Positions 18,175 through 25,934 of a stretch of DNA of 64,000 nucleotides are shown here, one piece after another. The position numbers and the translations under genes are program-made. The notes under the pieces are model-generated. The model did not search any database. It saw only the letters and a list, made by a program, of their open reading frames with translations, and was not told where the DNA came from. Every line of letters begins with the position of its first letter. The stretch's first letter is position 1. Origin of the DNA: an uncultured Clostridia bacterium (GTDB lineage: Bacteria; Bacillota; Clostridia; Christensenellales; UBA1242); contig CALEWH010000022.1 of NCBI GenBank assembly GCA_937925475.1, forward strand, positions 62,001-126,000, given 5' to 3'.

Positions 18175-19653
18175 TTATTCTCCTTCTACCTTAAACAAAT
18201 TTCCAAATTGACTTTTCAATTTCTCTTCTATATTTGCTTGTTTTTTGTTTTTGACATTTAATACAAACTCGACTTTTAGCCCGTTTATTAGACTATTAAT
18301 CAAAGTTTCCGACTCCTTGGTAAGTGTATTGTATGTTTGTTCGTCAGTGGTTTCTAGTACCAATTTGCCGTCATTTATACTTATGTTTTGCACATCGCTG
18401 AGCATAACATATTGTTTCATCTCGCCCATTTCTCTTAGTTTTATTAGCAGATTGCCAAATACAGATTTTGGGTCAAGGTTTGGCGTAGAAGTGAGCACTT
18501 CTACCTGGGGACAACTCCCGTTTTTTAATTTCGCTTCTACATCAGCAACTCTTTTTTCAAGGTCCTTTGTTTCGTCAGTCACAAGCCCCAACATCACTAT
18601 TTCAAACAAAGCGCGTGGATTTTGAGTATAACGAAAGTCTTGTTCGAGCGATGCCAAATTTTTAAGTGCATTTAGCACAACTGCAATATCGCAGTCCCTA
18701 AAGTCTTCAAGTTTTTTCACAACATCAACTGGATATTTCAAAATCTCATTATAGTTTTTGCAAGTCTTTACTACTGCGATATCTCGCAAGTATCCAACCA
18801 AATCTTTTGATAGTTGGGACAAGTTTTTGCCACTCTTTGCAATGCTGTCTATAAGACCTAAAACCTTGTCAACTCTTTTGTTTATGATACAGTCACATAG
18901 ACTATACAAAACTTCTTTTGGAGTTGTGCCTAGCGCTTCGACAACCGATGAATATGTTACATTTCGATTTGTGTACGCAACACACATATCTGCAATCGAT
19001 AGTGCATCCCTTGCACTGCCTTCGGCAAGTCGGGCTATCATACTAATTGCTTCGTTTTCGTATTTGATTTTGCTATCGTCAAATATGCGTTTGATCAGTC
19101 CTTCAAGTTCGTCCGACGAGATAAGTTTGAAGTCAAAACGCAAACATCTTGAAAGTATTGTTGCTGGCAATTTTTGCACTTCTGTTGTGCCCAAAATAAA
19201 CACAACATAACTAGGTGGTTCTTCAAGAGTTTTTAGCAGTGCATTGAAAGCGCTATCAGTAAGCATATGCACTTCATCAATTATATAAACCTTATATTTG
19301 CCATTAATAGGTGGATATTTGACTTTTTCTCTAAGGTCACGAATATTGTCAACACCATTATTCGACGCTGCGTCTATCTCTGTAATGTCAATATTGCTAG
19401 GGTCGCTAAGGATTTTGCATGTATCACATTTGTTGCAAGGACTGCCATTTACTGGATGCTCGCAATTTATCGCACGCGCAAAAATTCGCGCTATTGTGGT
19501 TTTTCCTGTTCCGCGTGTGCCCGTAAACAAATATGCATGACTAATTTGGTTGTTTTTGATTTGGTTTGTAAGGCTTTGCGTGATGTGTTTTTGTCCCACA
19601 ACTTCTTCAAAACATGTTGGGCGATATCTTCTATACAGTGCTTGATATTCCAT
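18175..19653 (-). CDS. dnaX: DNA polymerase III subunit gamma/tau
   Basis: 492 residues. Clamp-loader ATPase of the replicase. ALYRRYRP N-terminal signature, Walker [10 protein letters not shown] near residue 45, four-Cys zinc module (CEHP...CNKCDTCK), Walker B DEVHML, sensor SRCLRF. The tau-specific C-terminus is short (about 120 residues). RBS AGGAG lies inside the end of the sigma factor gene, 8 bp away, so dnaX belongs to the mrnC-rlmB-sigH transcript. Confidence 0.96.
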   Translation of the reverse strand: MEYQALYRRYRPTCFEEVVGQKHITQSLTNQIKNNQISHAYLFTGTRGTGKTTIARIFARAINCEHPVNGSPCNKCDTCKILSDPSNIDITEIDAASNNGVDNIRDLREKVKYPPINGKYKVYIIDEVHMLTDSAFNALLKTLEEPPSYVVFILGTTEVQKLPATILSRCLRFDFKLISSDELEGLIKRIFDDSKIKYENEAISMIARLAEGSARDALSIADMCVAYTNRNVTYSSVVEALGTTPKEVLYSLCDCIINKRVDKVLGLIDSIAKSGKNLSQLSKDLVGYLRDIAVVKTCKNYNEILKYPVDVVKKLEDFRDCDIAVVLNALKNLASLEQDFRYTQNPRALFEIVMLGLVTDETKDLEKRVADVEAKLKNGSCPQVEVLTSTPNLDPKSVFGNLLIKLREMGEMKQYVMLSDVQNISINDGKLVLETTDEQTYNTLTKESETLINSLINGLKVEFVLNVKNKKQANIEEKLKSQFGNLFKVEGE

Positions 19654-19661
19654 ATTTTCTC

Positions 19662-20231
19662 CTATCTTAATGACTTTAATTTGTTTTTAATTCGAGTAAG
19701 TGCATTGTCCACACTCTTATAACTCGAACCTAGTTTTTTCACGATTTCGCGATTGTCATAACCTTCCAAGTACAGCGCAAAAACTTCGTTTTCTTTGTCA
19801 CTGAGTTTGGACTTTGCAAGCAAAAGCAAGTGGTCAAAATCTTCTTTGCCAATCACTTCGGTCTCGGGCGACGACGCATATGGTTTTGCCATTTCAGCGT
19901 CACCAACGACTACTTCTCCTTGATTGTTTAGCGGAATGCTCGTATTGAAAAACGATTGTTTTTGTGTATTTGATTTTTTTATAAGGTTTTGGATTTCGTT
20001 GTTGATAAGGCGCAATGCATAAGGCAAAAACTCGCCTTTCTTTTCGTCATAAGTATTGACCGCTTTCAAAAAACCCACCATTCCTTCTTGGATAAGGTCG
20101 TCCATATCCCCGCCTACAAGATAGTACTTGCGGGCTTGGCTCGCCACAACCTTTTTGTACGACGCAAACAATGTGTCAATAGCGGTCGGGTCGCCTTTTT
20201 GAGCAAGGTCGATAATTTGCGTCAAATCCAT
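19662..20231 (-). CDS. sigH: Sigma-H-type RNA polymerase sigma factor
   Basis: 189 residues. Region 2 reads DLIQEGMVGFLKAVNTYDEKKG with the ALRLINNEI helix; region 4 is SDKENEVFALYLEGYDNREI...SSYKSVDNALTRIK. The family includes SigH (Spo0H), which starts sporulation. Order mrnC-rlmB-sigH is the same as in Bacillus and most spore-forming clostridia, the strongest support for SigH over another group 3 sigma. The start ATG follows AAGGAG and overlaps the rlmB stop (TGATG). SigH regions are somewhat divergent, so promoter specificity is not certain. Confidence 0.88.
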   Translation of the reverse strand: MDLTQIIDLAQKGDPTAIDTLFASYKKVVASQARKYYLVGGDMDDLIQEGMVGFLKAVNTYDEKKGEFLPYALRLINNEIQNLIKKSNTQKQSFFNTSIPLNNQGEVVVGDAEMAKPYASSPETEVIGKEDFDHLLLLAKSKLSDKENEVFALYLEGYDNREIVKKLGSSYKSVDNALTRIKNKLKSLR

Positions 20232-20950
20232 CAACTTCTCCTTTGTCTTGTGCATTCGTACATCATCATTCCGCACGCAACGCTTGCATTAAGCGAGTTT
20301 ACATTGCCCCACATTGGCAAAGTAAGAACTCCGTCACATAGTTTTTTAGTAAGGGCACTCACGCCGTTTCCTTCGCTTCCGACTACAATGGCAATATCAC
20401 CTTTAAGGTCACACTTTCGCACATCAACCCCGCCAAGTTCGCACGCATAAACCCATATGTTTTGCTCTTTAAGGCTCTTTATTGTGTCGTTTATGTTGGT
20501 TACTTTTGCGACTTTGACATAACTTGTAGCGCCTGCACTTGTCTTAATGACGCTTTCGTTTACACCACAACAGCGGTTTTTGCCGATGATAATTCCGTCA
20601 ACTCCCATACAATCCGCAACTCTTATTATCGAGCCCAAATTGTGCGGGTCAACAATGCCGTCAAGTATAAGTATAAAATGACCTTCGGCTTTTTTGTTTG
20701 CAAGAATATCTTCCACTGTCGAGTATTCATATTCTTCGGCAAAAAGTATAACCCCTTGGTGTTTTTTGGTTACGCTTTCGCGATTTAAAACATCACCACT
20801 CACCCATTGGATTTTGATGTTTTTGCTTTTTGCTAGGTCCATAAGTTCTTCAAAAACCTTGTCGTTTGAAGTCTTGCTGGCAAGCAATTTTTCTACCTTT
20901 ACTCCACTCAACAATGCTTCGCGGACGCTATTTCTTCCTTCAATTTTCAT
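20231..20950 (-). CDS. rlmB: 23S rRNA guanosine-2251 2'-O-methyltransferase family protein
   Basis: 239 residues. A SpoU-class SPOUT methyltransferase. Substrate-binding domain first (EGRNSVREAL), then motif 1 NLGSIIRVADCMG, motif 2 VVGSEGNGVS and motif 3 LPMWGNVNSLNASVA. RBS GGAGA overlaps the end of mrnC. RlmB and the related TrmH cannot be separated with certainty from sequence reading alone, but position beside mrnC favours RlmB. Confidence 0.9.
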   Translation of the reverse strand: MKIEGRNSVREALLSGVKVEKLLASKTSNDKVFEELMDLAKSKNIKIQWVSGDVLNRESVTKKHQGVILFAEEYEYSTVEDILANKKAEGHFILILDGIVDPHNLGSIIRVADCMGVDGIIIGKNRCCGVNESVIKTSAGATSYVKVAKVTNINDTIKSLKEQNIWVYACELGGVDVRKCDLKGDIAIVVGSEGNGVSALTKKLCDGVLTLPMWGNVNSLNASVACGMMMYECTRQRRS

Positions 20951-21353
20951 TTTCGTTCTCCACACAAAGACTTAATACTTTGTTTAGTTTTTCAGTTTTG
21001 CCGGTCAGATACAAGTATCCGATGACCGCTTCAAATCCAGTTGCACGCCTATAATCCACCACACTTGCGTTTTTCGCTACACTGTGTGTTTTGTAATTTC
21101 GTGCACGCCTAAAAATATCTTTTTCAGTTTCGTCAAGGAGTGGCATAATTTTGTCTATGACATGACTTTGTTCGGTGGCTTTTACATATGACGCGGTTAT
21201 TTTGTGGAGTTCGCCACTTTTGCCCTTGCTAGATAGAGCCAACATATTTCGCACATACAATGTATGCACGCCATCACCCACAAACGCTAGCACTTGGGGA
21301 TTGACAAGTCGACACTCGTTTTCACTCATATTTTCAAATCCAAAAATATTCAT
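20940..21353 (-). CDS. mrnC: Mini-ribonuclease III
   Basis: 137 residues from an ATG with AGGAG 5 nt upstream; the frame is open further upstream but that part crosses the promoter. A dimeric RNase III catalytic domain without a double-stranded-RNA-binding domain, matures 23S rRNA ends. Active-site motifs: LAFVGDGVHTLYVR and the C-terminal GFEAVIGYLYL. In many relatives cysS is next upstream; here that place is taken by the accessory island. Confidence 0.92.
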   Translation of the reverse strand: MNIFGFENMSENECRLVNPQVLAFVGDGVHTLYVRNMLALSSKGKSGELHKITASYVKATEQSHVIDKIMPLLDETEKDIFRRARNYKTHSVAKNASVVDYRRATGFEAVIGYLYLTGKTEKLNKVLSLCVENENEN

Positions 21354-21372
21354 CGTTACTCCTATACATGAT

Positions 21373-21400
21373 ATTATATCACAAAATCTTGCGATGTAAA
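21373..21400 (-). promoter_or_regulatory. Promoter of the mrnC-rlmB-sigH-dnaX-ebfC-recR operon
   Basis: TTTACA (21400-21395), 16-bp spacer, extended -10 TGA-TATAAT (hexamer 21378-21373), 20 nt upstream of the mrnC start. Confidence 0.75.
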
Positions 21401-21419
21401 AAGATAAAATAGTTTGTTT

Positions 21420-21435
21420 TGTCAATATATTGACA
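21420..21435. promoter_or_regulatory. 16-bp perfect palindrome, candidate operator
   Basis: TGTCAATATATTGACA is perfectly self-complementary and lies 20 bp upstream of the mrnC-operon -35 and about 70 bp upstream of a plus-strand SigE-like promoter. Its right half is a TTGACA hexamer on the plus strand with only a poor -10 17 bp away. A dimeric regulator site is plausible but unproven. Confidence 0.4.
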
Positions 21436-21482
21436 TTCAAACACACAAAAATTATCAATTCAATTATAAATCGCTGTGTTTG

Positions 21483-21511
21483 TAATAACTTGGAAAGTGT
21501 CTCCATACAAT
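21483..21511 (+). promoter_or_regulatory. SigE-like promoter, probably the ancestral cwlD promoter
   Basis: TAATAAC, 14-bp spacer, CATACAAT: the -10 fits the SigE consensus (CATACANT) fully and the -35 fits the ATA core. It is followed by GAGGTG and an ATG that begins the left copy of the 21-bp repeat. In Bacillus cwlD is controlled by SigE. Here it reads into a 41-codon frame that ends at 21654. Confidence 0.5.
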
Positions 21512-21527
21512 ATAGATAGAGGTGAAA

Positions 21528-21548
21528 TATGTTTTTGACCATTAAAAA
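21528..21548 (+). repeat. Left copy of 21-bp direct repeat (cwlD start)
   Basis: Identical over 21 bp to 23020-23040, which is the cwlD start codon and first codons (MFLTIK). The left copy has its own RBS and start codon but its frame diverges at once. The two copies bound the accessory island, 1,492 bp from start to start. Confidence 0.85.
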
Positions 21549-21581
21549 TGTGTCAATTATTATTAGTAGTTTTCTAATTTT

Positions 21582-21620
21582 AAAAAATAGCCATATATCC
21601 AAATTAGGACATATGGCTTA
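21582..21620 (-). terminator. Intrinsic terminator of the accessory island operon
   Basis: AGCCATATATCC and GGACATATGGCT arms (one mismatch, 6-nt loop), followed on the minus strand by six T residues; it lies just inside the left repeat. Confidence 0.75.
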
Positions 21621-21621
21621 T

Positions 21622-21798
21622 TTATTCAAAAATACTTGTTTGTTTTGGGGCTAAAACTCTTACAATATATGCATAAGGATTTTTCTCATTTTCAGTAAGT
21701 AGAATGTCTGGCGCCAATTTTCTTAAACAAAATTTGTAGTAAACTTGTTTTCCCGTTGGACGAAGTAAATCTACACAATCTTGTAAATATTTAGGCAT
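21622..21798 (-). CDS. Small hypothetical protein of the island
   Basis: 58 residues from the ATG at 21798 (or 67 from a GTG at 21825); neither start has a clear ribosome site. I do not recognise it. The sequence is basic and compact (KYLQDCVDLLRPTGKQVYY at the start) and has no membrane segment. It is the last frame before the island terminator. The lack of an RBS and the island context make a C-terminal fragment of a larger gene as likely as an intact gene. Confidence 0.35.
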   Translation of the reverse strand: MPKYLQDCVDLLRPTGKQVYYKFCLRKLAPDILLTENEKNPYAYIVRVLAPKQTSIFE

Positions 21799-21898
21799 AG
21801 GGACTATATTCTCTCGCCATTCCACAAGGTCTATAAATTATACTCATAATCGCACTACATCTTAAAATTAATTTTATTTTAATTTTTTATTTTGTTTT

Positions 21899-22324
21899 TT
21901 AACAATTCAGTTCAAAGTGATTTACACTATCCCACAAGTCCCTTAAGCGTATTCCATTTATATTTACATTTTTATCAAATTCCTCAATAGAAGAATATTT
22001 TTGATAGCACTTTTCGGAATTAAACTCAAAAAATTCAAAACCGTTAAAATTTGTATTGCCATATTTTTTGTTTTTGTACTTAAAACTTGGTTCTAAATTA
22101 TCTTTAACGATAGTTATAAACTCTTCGTATGTTGGTTTTAGTTTTTGTTTCTTATCACTTAATCTTTTTGCATTATTAAATGAAGTAATATTAGGATATT
22201 TAACTTCATTTGGTTTTTTCAAAGACTCTTCACTTTGAATCCATCCGCAATTTTTGCACTTACCATTACCCCAATTATCTATTTTAACATTCTTCCCACA
22301 AACATCACATTGTTTTATATTCAT
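21899..22324 (-). CDS. Zinc-ribbon protein, candidate immunity protein
   Basis: 141 residues. The N-terminus holds two CxxC knuckles (CDVCGK and CKNCGW) about 15 residues apart, then a PNITSFNNAKR segment. This arrangement resembles the CPCC-type cysteine-rich immunity proteins of polymorphic toxin systems, in which the ribbon is followed by N..S...A. The remaining 90 residues are hydrophilic and unrecognised. The gene follows the toxin-like gene by 15 bp and has a strong AAGGAGG ribosome site, the position expected of an immunity gene. Function is inferred from position and the ribbon only. Confidence 0.5.
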   Translation of the reverse strand: MNIKQCDVCGKNVKIDNWGNGKCKNCGWIQSEESLKKPNEVKYPNITSFNNAKRLSDKKQKLKPTYEEFITIVKDNLEPSFKYKNKKYGNTNFNGFEFFEFNSEKCYQKYSSIEEFDKNVNINGIRLRDLWDSVNHFELNC

Positions 22325-22339
22325 GTTTTTCCCTCCTTA

Positions 22340-22639
22340 TTAAAAATAATGTTTACTTCCACTTGATTCTTTCCAATAGCCTCTGCCTCTTTGACCATTT
22401 TTCCAGTCGTGATAATGAGGTGTCTTAGGGTGAACTTTACCATTTCCATGATCCGTAAAGTCTTTGTCTAACTTCGGTTTTCCATTTTTATCGTACCACC
22501 GTTTTTGATATGGATTTCCATTTTTATACTGTGTATATGTAGAATTAGGAGTGCTATTGAATGGAGTTTTAGAGTTACCACGAAAATTTCCGCCACTACT
22601 AGCTCCTCTTCCACCAAAAAGTTGTATATTAATTCCCAT
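22340..22639 (-). CDS. Small phage-type protein with toxin-like C-terminus
   Basis: 99 residues. The start (GINIQLFGGRGASSG) is the short lead seen on many Firmicutes phage structural proteins with toxin tails. A Ser/Asn/Thr-rich linker follows. The C-terminal 45 residues (RWYDKNGKPKLDKDF, then DHGNGKVHP and PHYHDW) carry clustered Asp/His residues like C-terminal domains of secreted polymorphic toxins. It starts at ATG with GAGG 6 nt upstream, overlapping the DUF4417 fragment by 11 bp. The body of a full phage head or RHS protein is missing, so this is a solo toxin-like module. Activity is not established. Confidence 0.5.
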   Translation of the reverse strand: MGINIQLFGGRGASSGGNFRGNSKTPFNSTPNSTYTQYKNGNPYQKRWYDKNGKPKLDKDFTDHGNGKVHPKTPHYHDWKNGQRGRGYWKESSGSKHYF

Positions 22640-22871
22640 ATTTAGCCTCACTATGTTCGTAGCGATTATACGGAAACACTTTTAAGTTACCTTTCATTTC
22701 TGGAAAAGGCTTTCCATAGCATATTATAGCATCAGGATTAATAATTCCCAACATCTTTTCATAGCCAATCATAAATTCCTCTTTACATTTATGATTACCG
22801 TGAGTTGAAACCGCGACAATACTTCCCTTTTCAACACCATCAAAACAAAAGGTTGAAGAGTGCAAAAGCAT
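22629..22871 (-). pseudogene. C-terminal fragment of a DUF4417-type phage protein
   Basis: 80 residues. FCFDG, VAVSTHG, FMIGYEKMLGIINPDAIICYG and PEMKGN match the C-terminal half of the DUF4417 family found in phages and integrative elements; those proteins are about 200 residues, so the N-terminal half is absent. The apparent ATG lies in the loop of a 13-bp inverted repeat. I read it as the truncated edge of a larger imported element. Confidence 0.5.
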
Positions 22872-22888
22872 ATATTCTTCAACCTTTT
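22847..22888. repeat. 13-bp perfect inverted repeat at the truncation point of the DUF4417 fragment
   Basis: AAAAGGTTGAAGA (22847-22859) and TCTTCAACCTTTT (22876-22888) with a 16-nt loop. The left arm codes for residues just after the fragment start. On the plus strand the stem is followed by a T-rich run, so it may also act as a terminator towards cwlD. Confidence 0.6.
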
Positions 22889-22998
22889 AAAATTTGATTT
22901 TTTGACAATAATATATTAACACACTAAAACTAACAATTGGAAGAAAGGGTGTCAAAATTTATATTTTTTAGCATAAACAACTTGCATTTTCTAATATA

Positions 22999-23006
22999 CA
23001 TACATT
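22999..23006 (+). promoter_or_regulatory. SigE-like -10 element before cwlD
   Basis: CATACATT fits the SigE -10 consensus fully, 14 nt before the cwlD ATG. No good -35 stands 14-15 bp upstream, so this may be a weaker or re-created promoter. Confidence 0.35.
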
Positions 23007-23019
23007 AAAAAGGATATAT

Positions 23020-23040
23020 TATGTTTTTGACCATTAAAAA
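23020..23040 (+). repeat. Right copy of 21-bp direct repeat (cwlD start)
   Basis: Spans the base before the cwlD ATG and its first codons; identical to 21528-21548. Confidence 0.85.
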
Positions 23041-23731
23041 AAGGCACATTGCCATAGCAATTTGCATGATAGTTTTTTGCAGTATGATGATGGGTGTGTA
23101 TTTTTCGCTTAGGCACACTTTTAGTCCCAGAACCACTCAAACCATTGTTATTGACGCTGGACACGGCGGAAGAGATGCAGGTTGTAGTGGAATAAACACA
23201 GGCGTGAGCGAAAGCGAACTAACTCTCAGCATCGCCAAAAAACTCAAAAACCAACTTGAAAATATGGGATACAAAGTTGTTATGACACGCACAAATAGTG
23301 ACGGATTGTATGCGCAAAACGCCAAAAATTACAAAAAAAGTGATATGGAAAAAAGGCGCGAAATCATACAAAAAGCCAATCCCGATATGGCCATTTCCAT
23401 ACATCTAAATTCTTTTCCAGTCATAACCGAAAAGGGTGCACAAGTATTTTATCAAAAGGAAAGCCAAGAAGGTTTGGCTCTTGCAACAAGTATGACCAAC
23501 CAACTATCCAATCTGCTTGAAAACGCACGCAAAGAAGCGATAGGTGGCGACTATTATATACTGAAAAGTGCCGAAGTTCCTTCATGCATTGTGGAAGGCG
23601 GATTTCTCACAAACCCCGACGAAGAAGCCTTGCTTGTCACCGACGAATATCAAAATAAAATCGCTTATGCAATTATGTGCGGAGTTGTGTCCTACTTTGG
23701 ACTAAACACTACAAGTGCAAAAGGTGTATAA
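23021..23731 (+). CDS. cwlD: Spore cortex N-acetylmuramoyl-L-alanine amidase CwlD
   Basis: 236 residues with one N-terminal signal-anchor (about residues 10-28). Amidase_3 zinc hydrolase; CwlD cleaves the peptide from muramic acid so that PdaA can form the muramic-delta-lactam needed for spore germination. Zinc motifs: VIDAGHGGRDAG, the Glu of GVSESELTL, AISIHLNSF, and the catalytic Glu of VEGGFLTN. RBS AAAGGA precedes ATG. It is the only plus-strand gene for 15 kb on either side, and its start is duplicated 1.5 kb upstream, where a better SigE-like promoter stands. Confidence 0.92.
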   Translation: MFLTIKKRHIAIAICMIVFCSMMMGVYFSLRHTFSPRTTQTIVIDAGHGGRDAGCSGINTGVSESELTLSIAKKLKNQLENMGYKVVMTRTNSDGLYAQNAKNYKKSDMEKRREIIQKANPDMAISIHLNSFPVITEKGAQVFYQKESQEGLALATSMTNQLSNLLENARKEAIGGDYYILKSAEVPSCIVEGGFLTNPDEEALLVTDEYQNKIAYAIMCGVVSYFGLNTTSAKGV

Positions 23732-23733
23732 AA

Positions 23734-23761
23734 AAAGACAACATATGTTGTCTTTATTTTT
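23734..23761. terminator. Bidirectional terminator between cwlD and tsaD
   Basis: AAAGACAACAT and its perfect complement ATGTTGTCTTT form a 22-bp palindrome, with A-rich sequence on the left and TTTATTTTTT on the right, serving both convergent genes. Confidence 0.9.
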
Positions 23762-24824
23762 TCGAATACTTTAGATTAATGCTAGGCATCGGAGTAAGAG
23801 ACAAGTCTGCAAGGCCTTCGCCACTGCGAATGTTGAAATATGCTTCACAACCTATCATAGCGGCATTGTCAGTGCAAAGTCGCATAGGTGGAAAACATAC
23901 TCTTACACCTTCTTTTTCGCCCCTACTAAGCAGGCTATCTCTCAAATACGAATTGGCAGCGACACCACCCGCAACAGCAAGGGTTTTTGTCTTATATTTT
24001 TTGCAAGCCATAAATGCCTTATCGACTAGCGGATCAACAGCGTTGCATTGAAATGACGCGCAAACATCTTGGATATTAACCTCTTCATTGTGTTGTTTTT
24101 TATTGTGAAGATAGTTGATGACTGCGGTTTTTAGTCCGCTATAACTAATATTGAAATCCTTTGAAGGCTTATGTCTAACAAACTCAATATTGTTTTGACC
24201 TTGTTTTGCCATTTTATCAATAACTGGACCACCCGGATATCCAAGCCCCAAAACTTTTGCGACCTTGTCATATGCTTCGCCAATCGCATCGTCAGTGGTT
24301 GTGCCGATAAGCATATTTTTTGTGTAGTCCTTAACATTAACAATTGCTGTGTGTCCGCCACTCACGATTAGACCTATAAATGGCGGTTTTAGGTCAGGGA
24401 AAGTGATATAATTTGCACTCATATGACCTTTGATATGATTTACTTTGATAAGCGGAACTTCTAGCGCATATGCAAGCGCCTTTGCATAAGTCACGCCCAC
24501 CATAAGTGCGCCCACAAGTCCTGCCCCATATGTGACAGCAACAGCATCTATTTTGTCAAGGCCTATCCCGCTTTCTCTAACAGCTTCATCCACAACATTG
24601 TTTATCGCCATGATATGATTTCGGCTTGCGACTTCGGGCACAACTCCGCCAAAGCGTTTGTGTATCTCGATTTGTGACGAGATAATATTTGACAAAACTT
24701 CTCTGCCGTTTTTGACTATCGCAACGCTTGTTTCGTCACAACTGCTCTCTATGGCAAGAATGTATATATCTTTGTCTGTTTCTATTAAGTTTTCAAATTT
24801 TTCTTTCGCTACTACTTCGTACAT
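23754..24824 (-). CDS. tsaD: tRNA N6-adenosine threonylcarbamoyltransferase TsaD
   Basis: 356 residues. Transfers threonylcarbamoyl to A37 of ANN-decoding tRNAs with TsaB/TsaE. ASKHA motifs: [10 protein letters not shown], the metal ligands in [16 protein letters not shown], and [11 protein letters not shown]. The ATG chosen follows GAGG; a frame from 24851 would overlap prfB. Last gene of secA-prfB-tsaD. Confidence 0.95.
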   Translation of the reverse strand: MYEVVAKEKFENLIETDKDIYILAIESSCDETSVAIVKNGREVLSNIISSQIEIHKRFGGVVPEVASRNHIMAINNVVDEAVRESGIGLDKIDAVAVTYGAGLVGALMVGVTYAKALAYALEVPLIKVNHIKGHMSANYITFPDLKPPFIGLIVSGGHTAIVNVKDYTKNMLIGTTTDDAIGEAYDKVAKVLGLGYPGGPVIDKMAKQGQNNIEFVRHKPSKDFNISYSGLKTAVINYLHNKKQHNEEVNIQDVCASFQCNAVDPLVDKAFMACKKYKTKTLAVAGGVAANSYLRDSLLSRGEKEGVRVCFPPMRLCTDNAAMIGCEAYFNIRSGEGLADLSLTPMPSINLKYSKK

Positions 24825-24835
24825 TTTTTCCTCGT

Positions 24836-25934
24836 TTATTTTACAAGACATTTTAGATAACTATATATAAAGTCGTCCAAATTGCCATTCATTACTCCGT
24901 CAAGGTCGCTTGTCTCATACAGAGTGCGCATATCTTTGACGAGTTTGTATGGACAAAAAACATAACTCCTTATTTGACTGCCCCATTCAATTTTCTTGAC
25001 TTCGCCTTTTATATCTTTGATGTTTTGTTTTTTCTCTTCAAGCGCAAGTGTCACTAATTTACTCTTCAACATACTCAATGCTGTTTCTTTGTTTTGTGTT
25101 TGACTGCGCTCGTTTTGGCATGTCACAACAATGCCAGTCGGCAAGTGAGTTATCCTTATAGCACTGTCGGTCGTGTTGACATGTTGGCCACCGGCACCAC
25201 TACTACGATAGGTGTCTATCTTTATGTCTTTGTCATTGATGACTATCTCATCGTCATTTTCTATTATTGGCATAACTTCGACCGATGCAAATGATGTGTG
25301 TCTGCGTTTGTTGGCGTCAAAAGGCGATATTCGCACAAGTCTATGCACGCCCATTTCACCTTTGAGATATCCATATGCGTTTTCGCCCGAAACTTTGAAA
25401 GTGATACTTTTATATCCCGCACCATCTCCGTCAATATAGTCTAGCACATCGAGCCCAAATTCGTGTTTTTCAGCGTACATTTTGTACATTCTAAACAGCA
25501 TACTCACCCAGTCACACGCTTCTGTTCCACCTGCACCCGAGTGTATTTTTAATATTGCATCGCCATCGTCGTACTTTTCATTAAGCAAAACCTTTACATA
25601 AAAAGCATCAATATCTTTTGTAAGCGATGTTAGTTCGGCATTAATTTCACTTGTGTAGTCAGAATCCTCAGCACTACACATCTCTATAAAATCTTGCAAA
25701 TCATTTAGTCTTCGACCATAATCCTTGACACTATCAAGCAGTCCTTGATTGTGGCGGATTTTGCGTGAATATAAGGTGCAGAGTTCGACATTTGTATACA
25801 CGCTACTATCTGCCATCTTGTTTTGCAAGTCGTCTATTTCACTTTGAAGTCGGTCACAGTCAAAGACAGGAGATAACTACATCGTAGTTATCGCGAACAG
25901 CCGAAAGTTTTTCTTTCTCGACATTGTATATCAT
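24836..25934 (-). CDS. prfB: Peptide chain release factor 2, programmed +1 frameshift
   Basis: Two frames make 365 residues, the normal RF2 length. A 24-codon leader (25934-25863, MIYNVEKEK...VVISCL) ends at CTT TGA C; slipping one base at the in-frame TGA (25862-25860) continues as [12 protein letters not shown] to 24836. RF2 reads UGA itself, so low RF2 lets the ribosome shift: classic autoregulation. The tripeptide determinant SPF is in [11 protein letters not shown] and the catalytic GGQ in [15 protein letters not shown]. The start shares a base with the secA stop (TAATG) and uses GGTGGG. The usual Shine-Dalgarno-like stimulator before the slip site is not visible; a 9-bp stem-loop is there instead. 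Confidence 0.96.
25872..25892 (-). promoter_or_regulatory. Stem-loop immediately upstream of the RF2 frameshift site
   Basis: GATAACTAC and GTAGTTATC form a perfect 9-bp stem with the triloop GAT. It ends 6 nt before the CTTTGAC slip sequence and lies inside the leader coding region. No T-run follows, so it is not a terminator. A role in the recoding event is inferred. Confidence 0.55.

Noticed and set aside
19662..20231. Sigma factor as SigE/SigG/SigK or an ECF factor
   Set aside because: Gene order mrnC-rlmB-sigma and the protein layout fit SigH better.
21529..21654. Short plus-strand frame (41 codons) with good RBS and a SigE-like promoter
   Set aside because: Its first codons are the duplicated cwlD start and the rest runs through the island terminator, so it is not annotated as a gene.
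25872..25892. Stem-loop in prfB as a transcription terminator or attachment site
   Set aside because: No T-run on either side and it lies inside translated RF2 leader.
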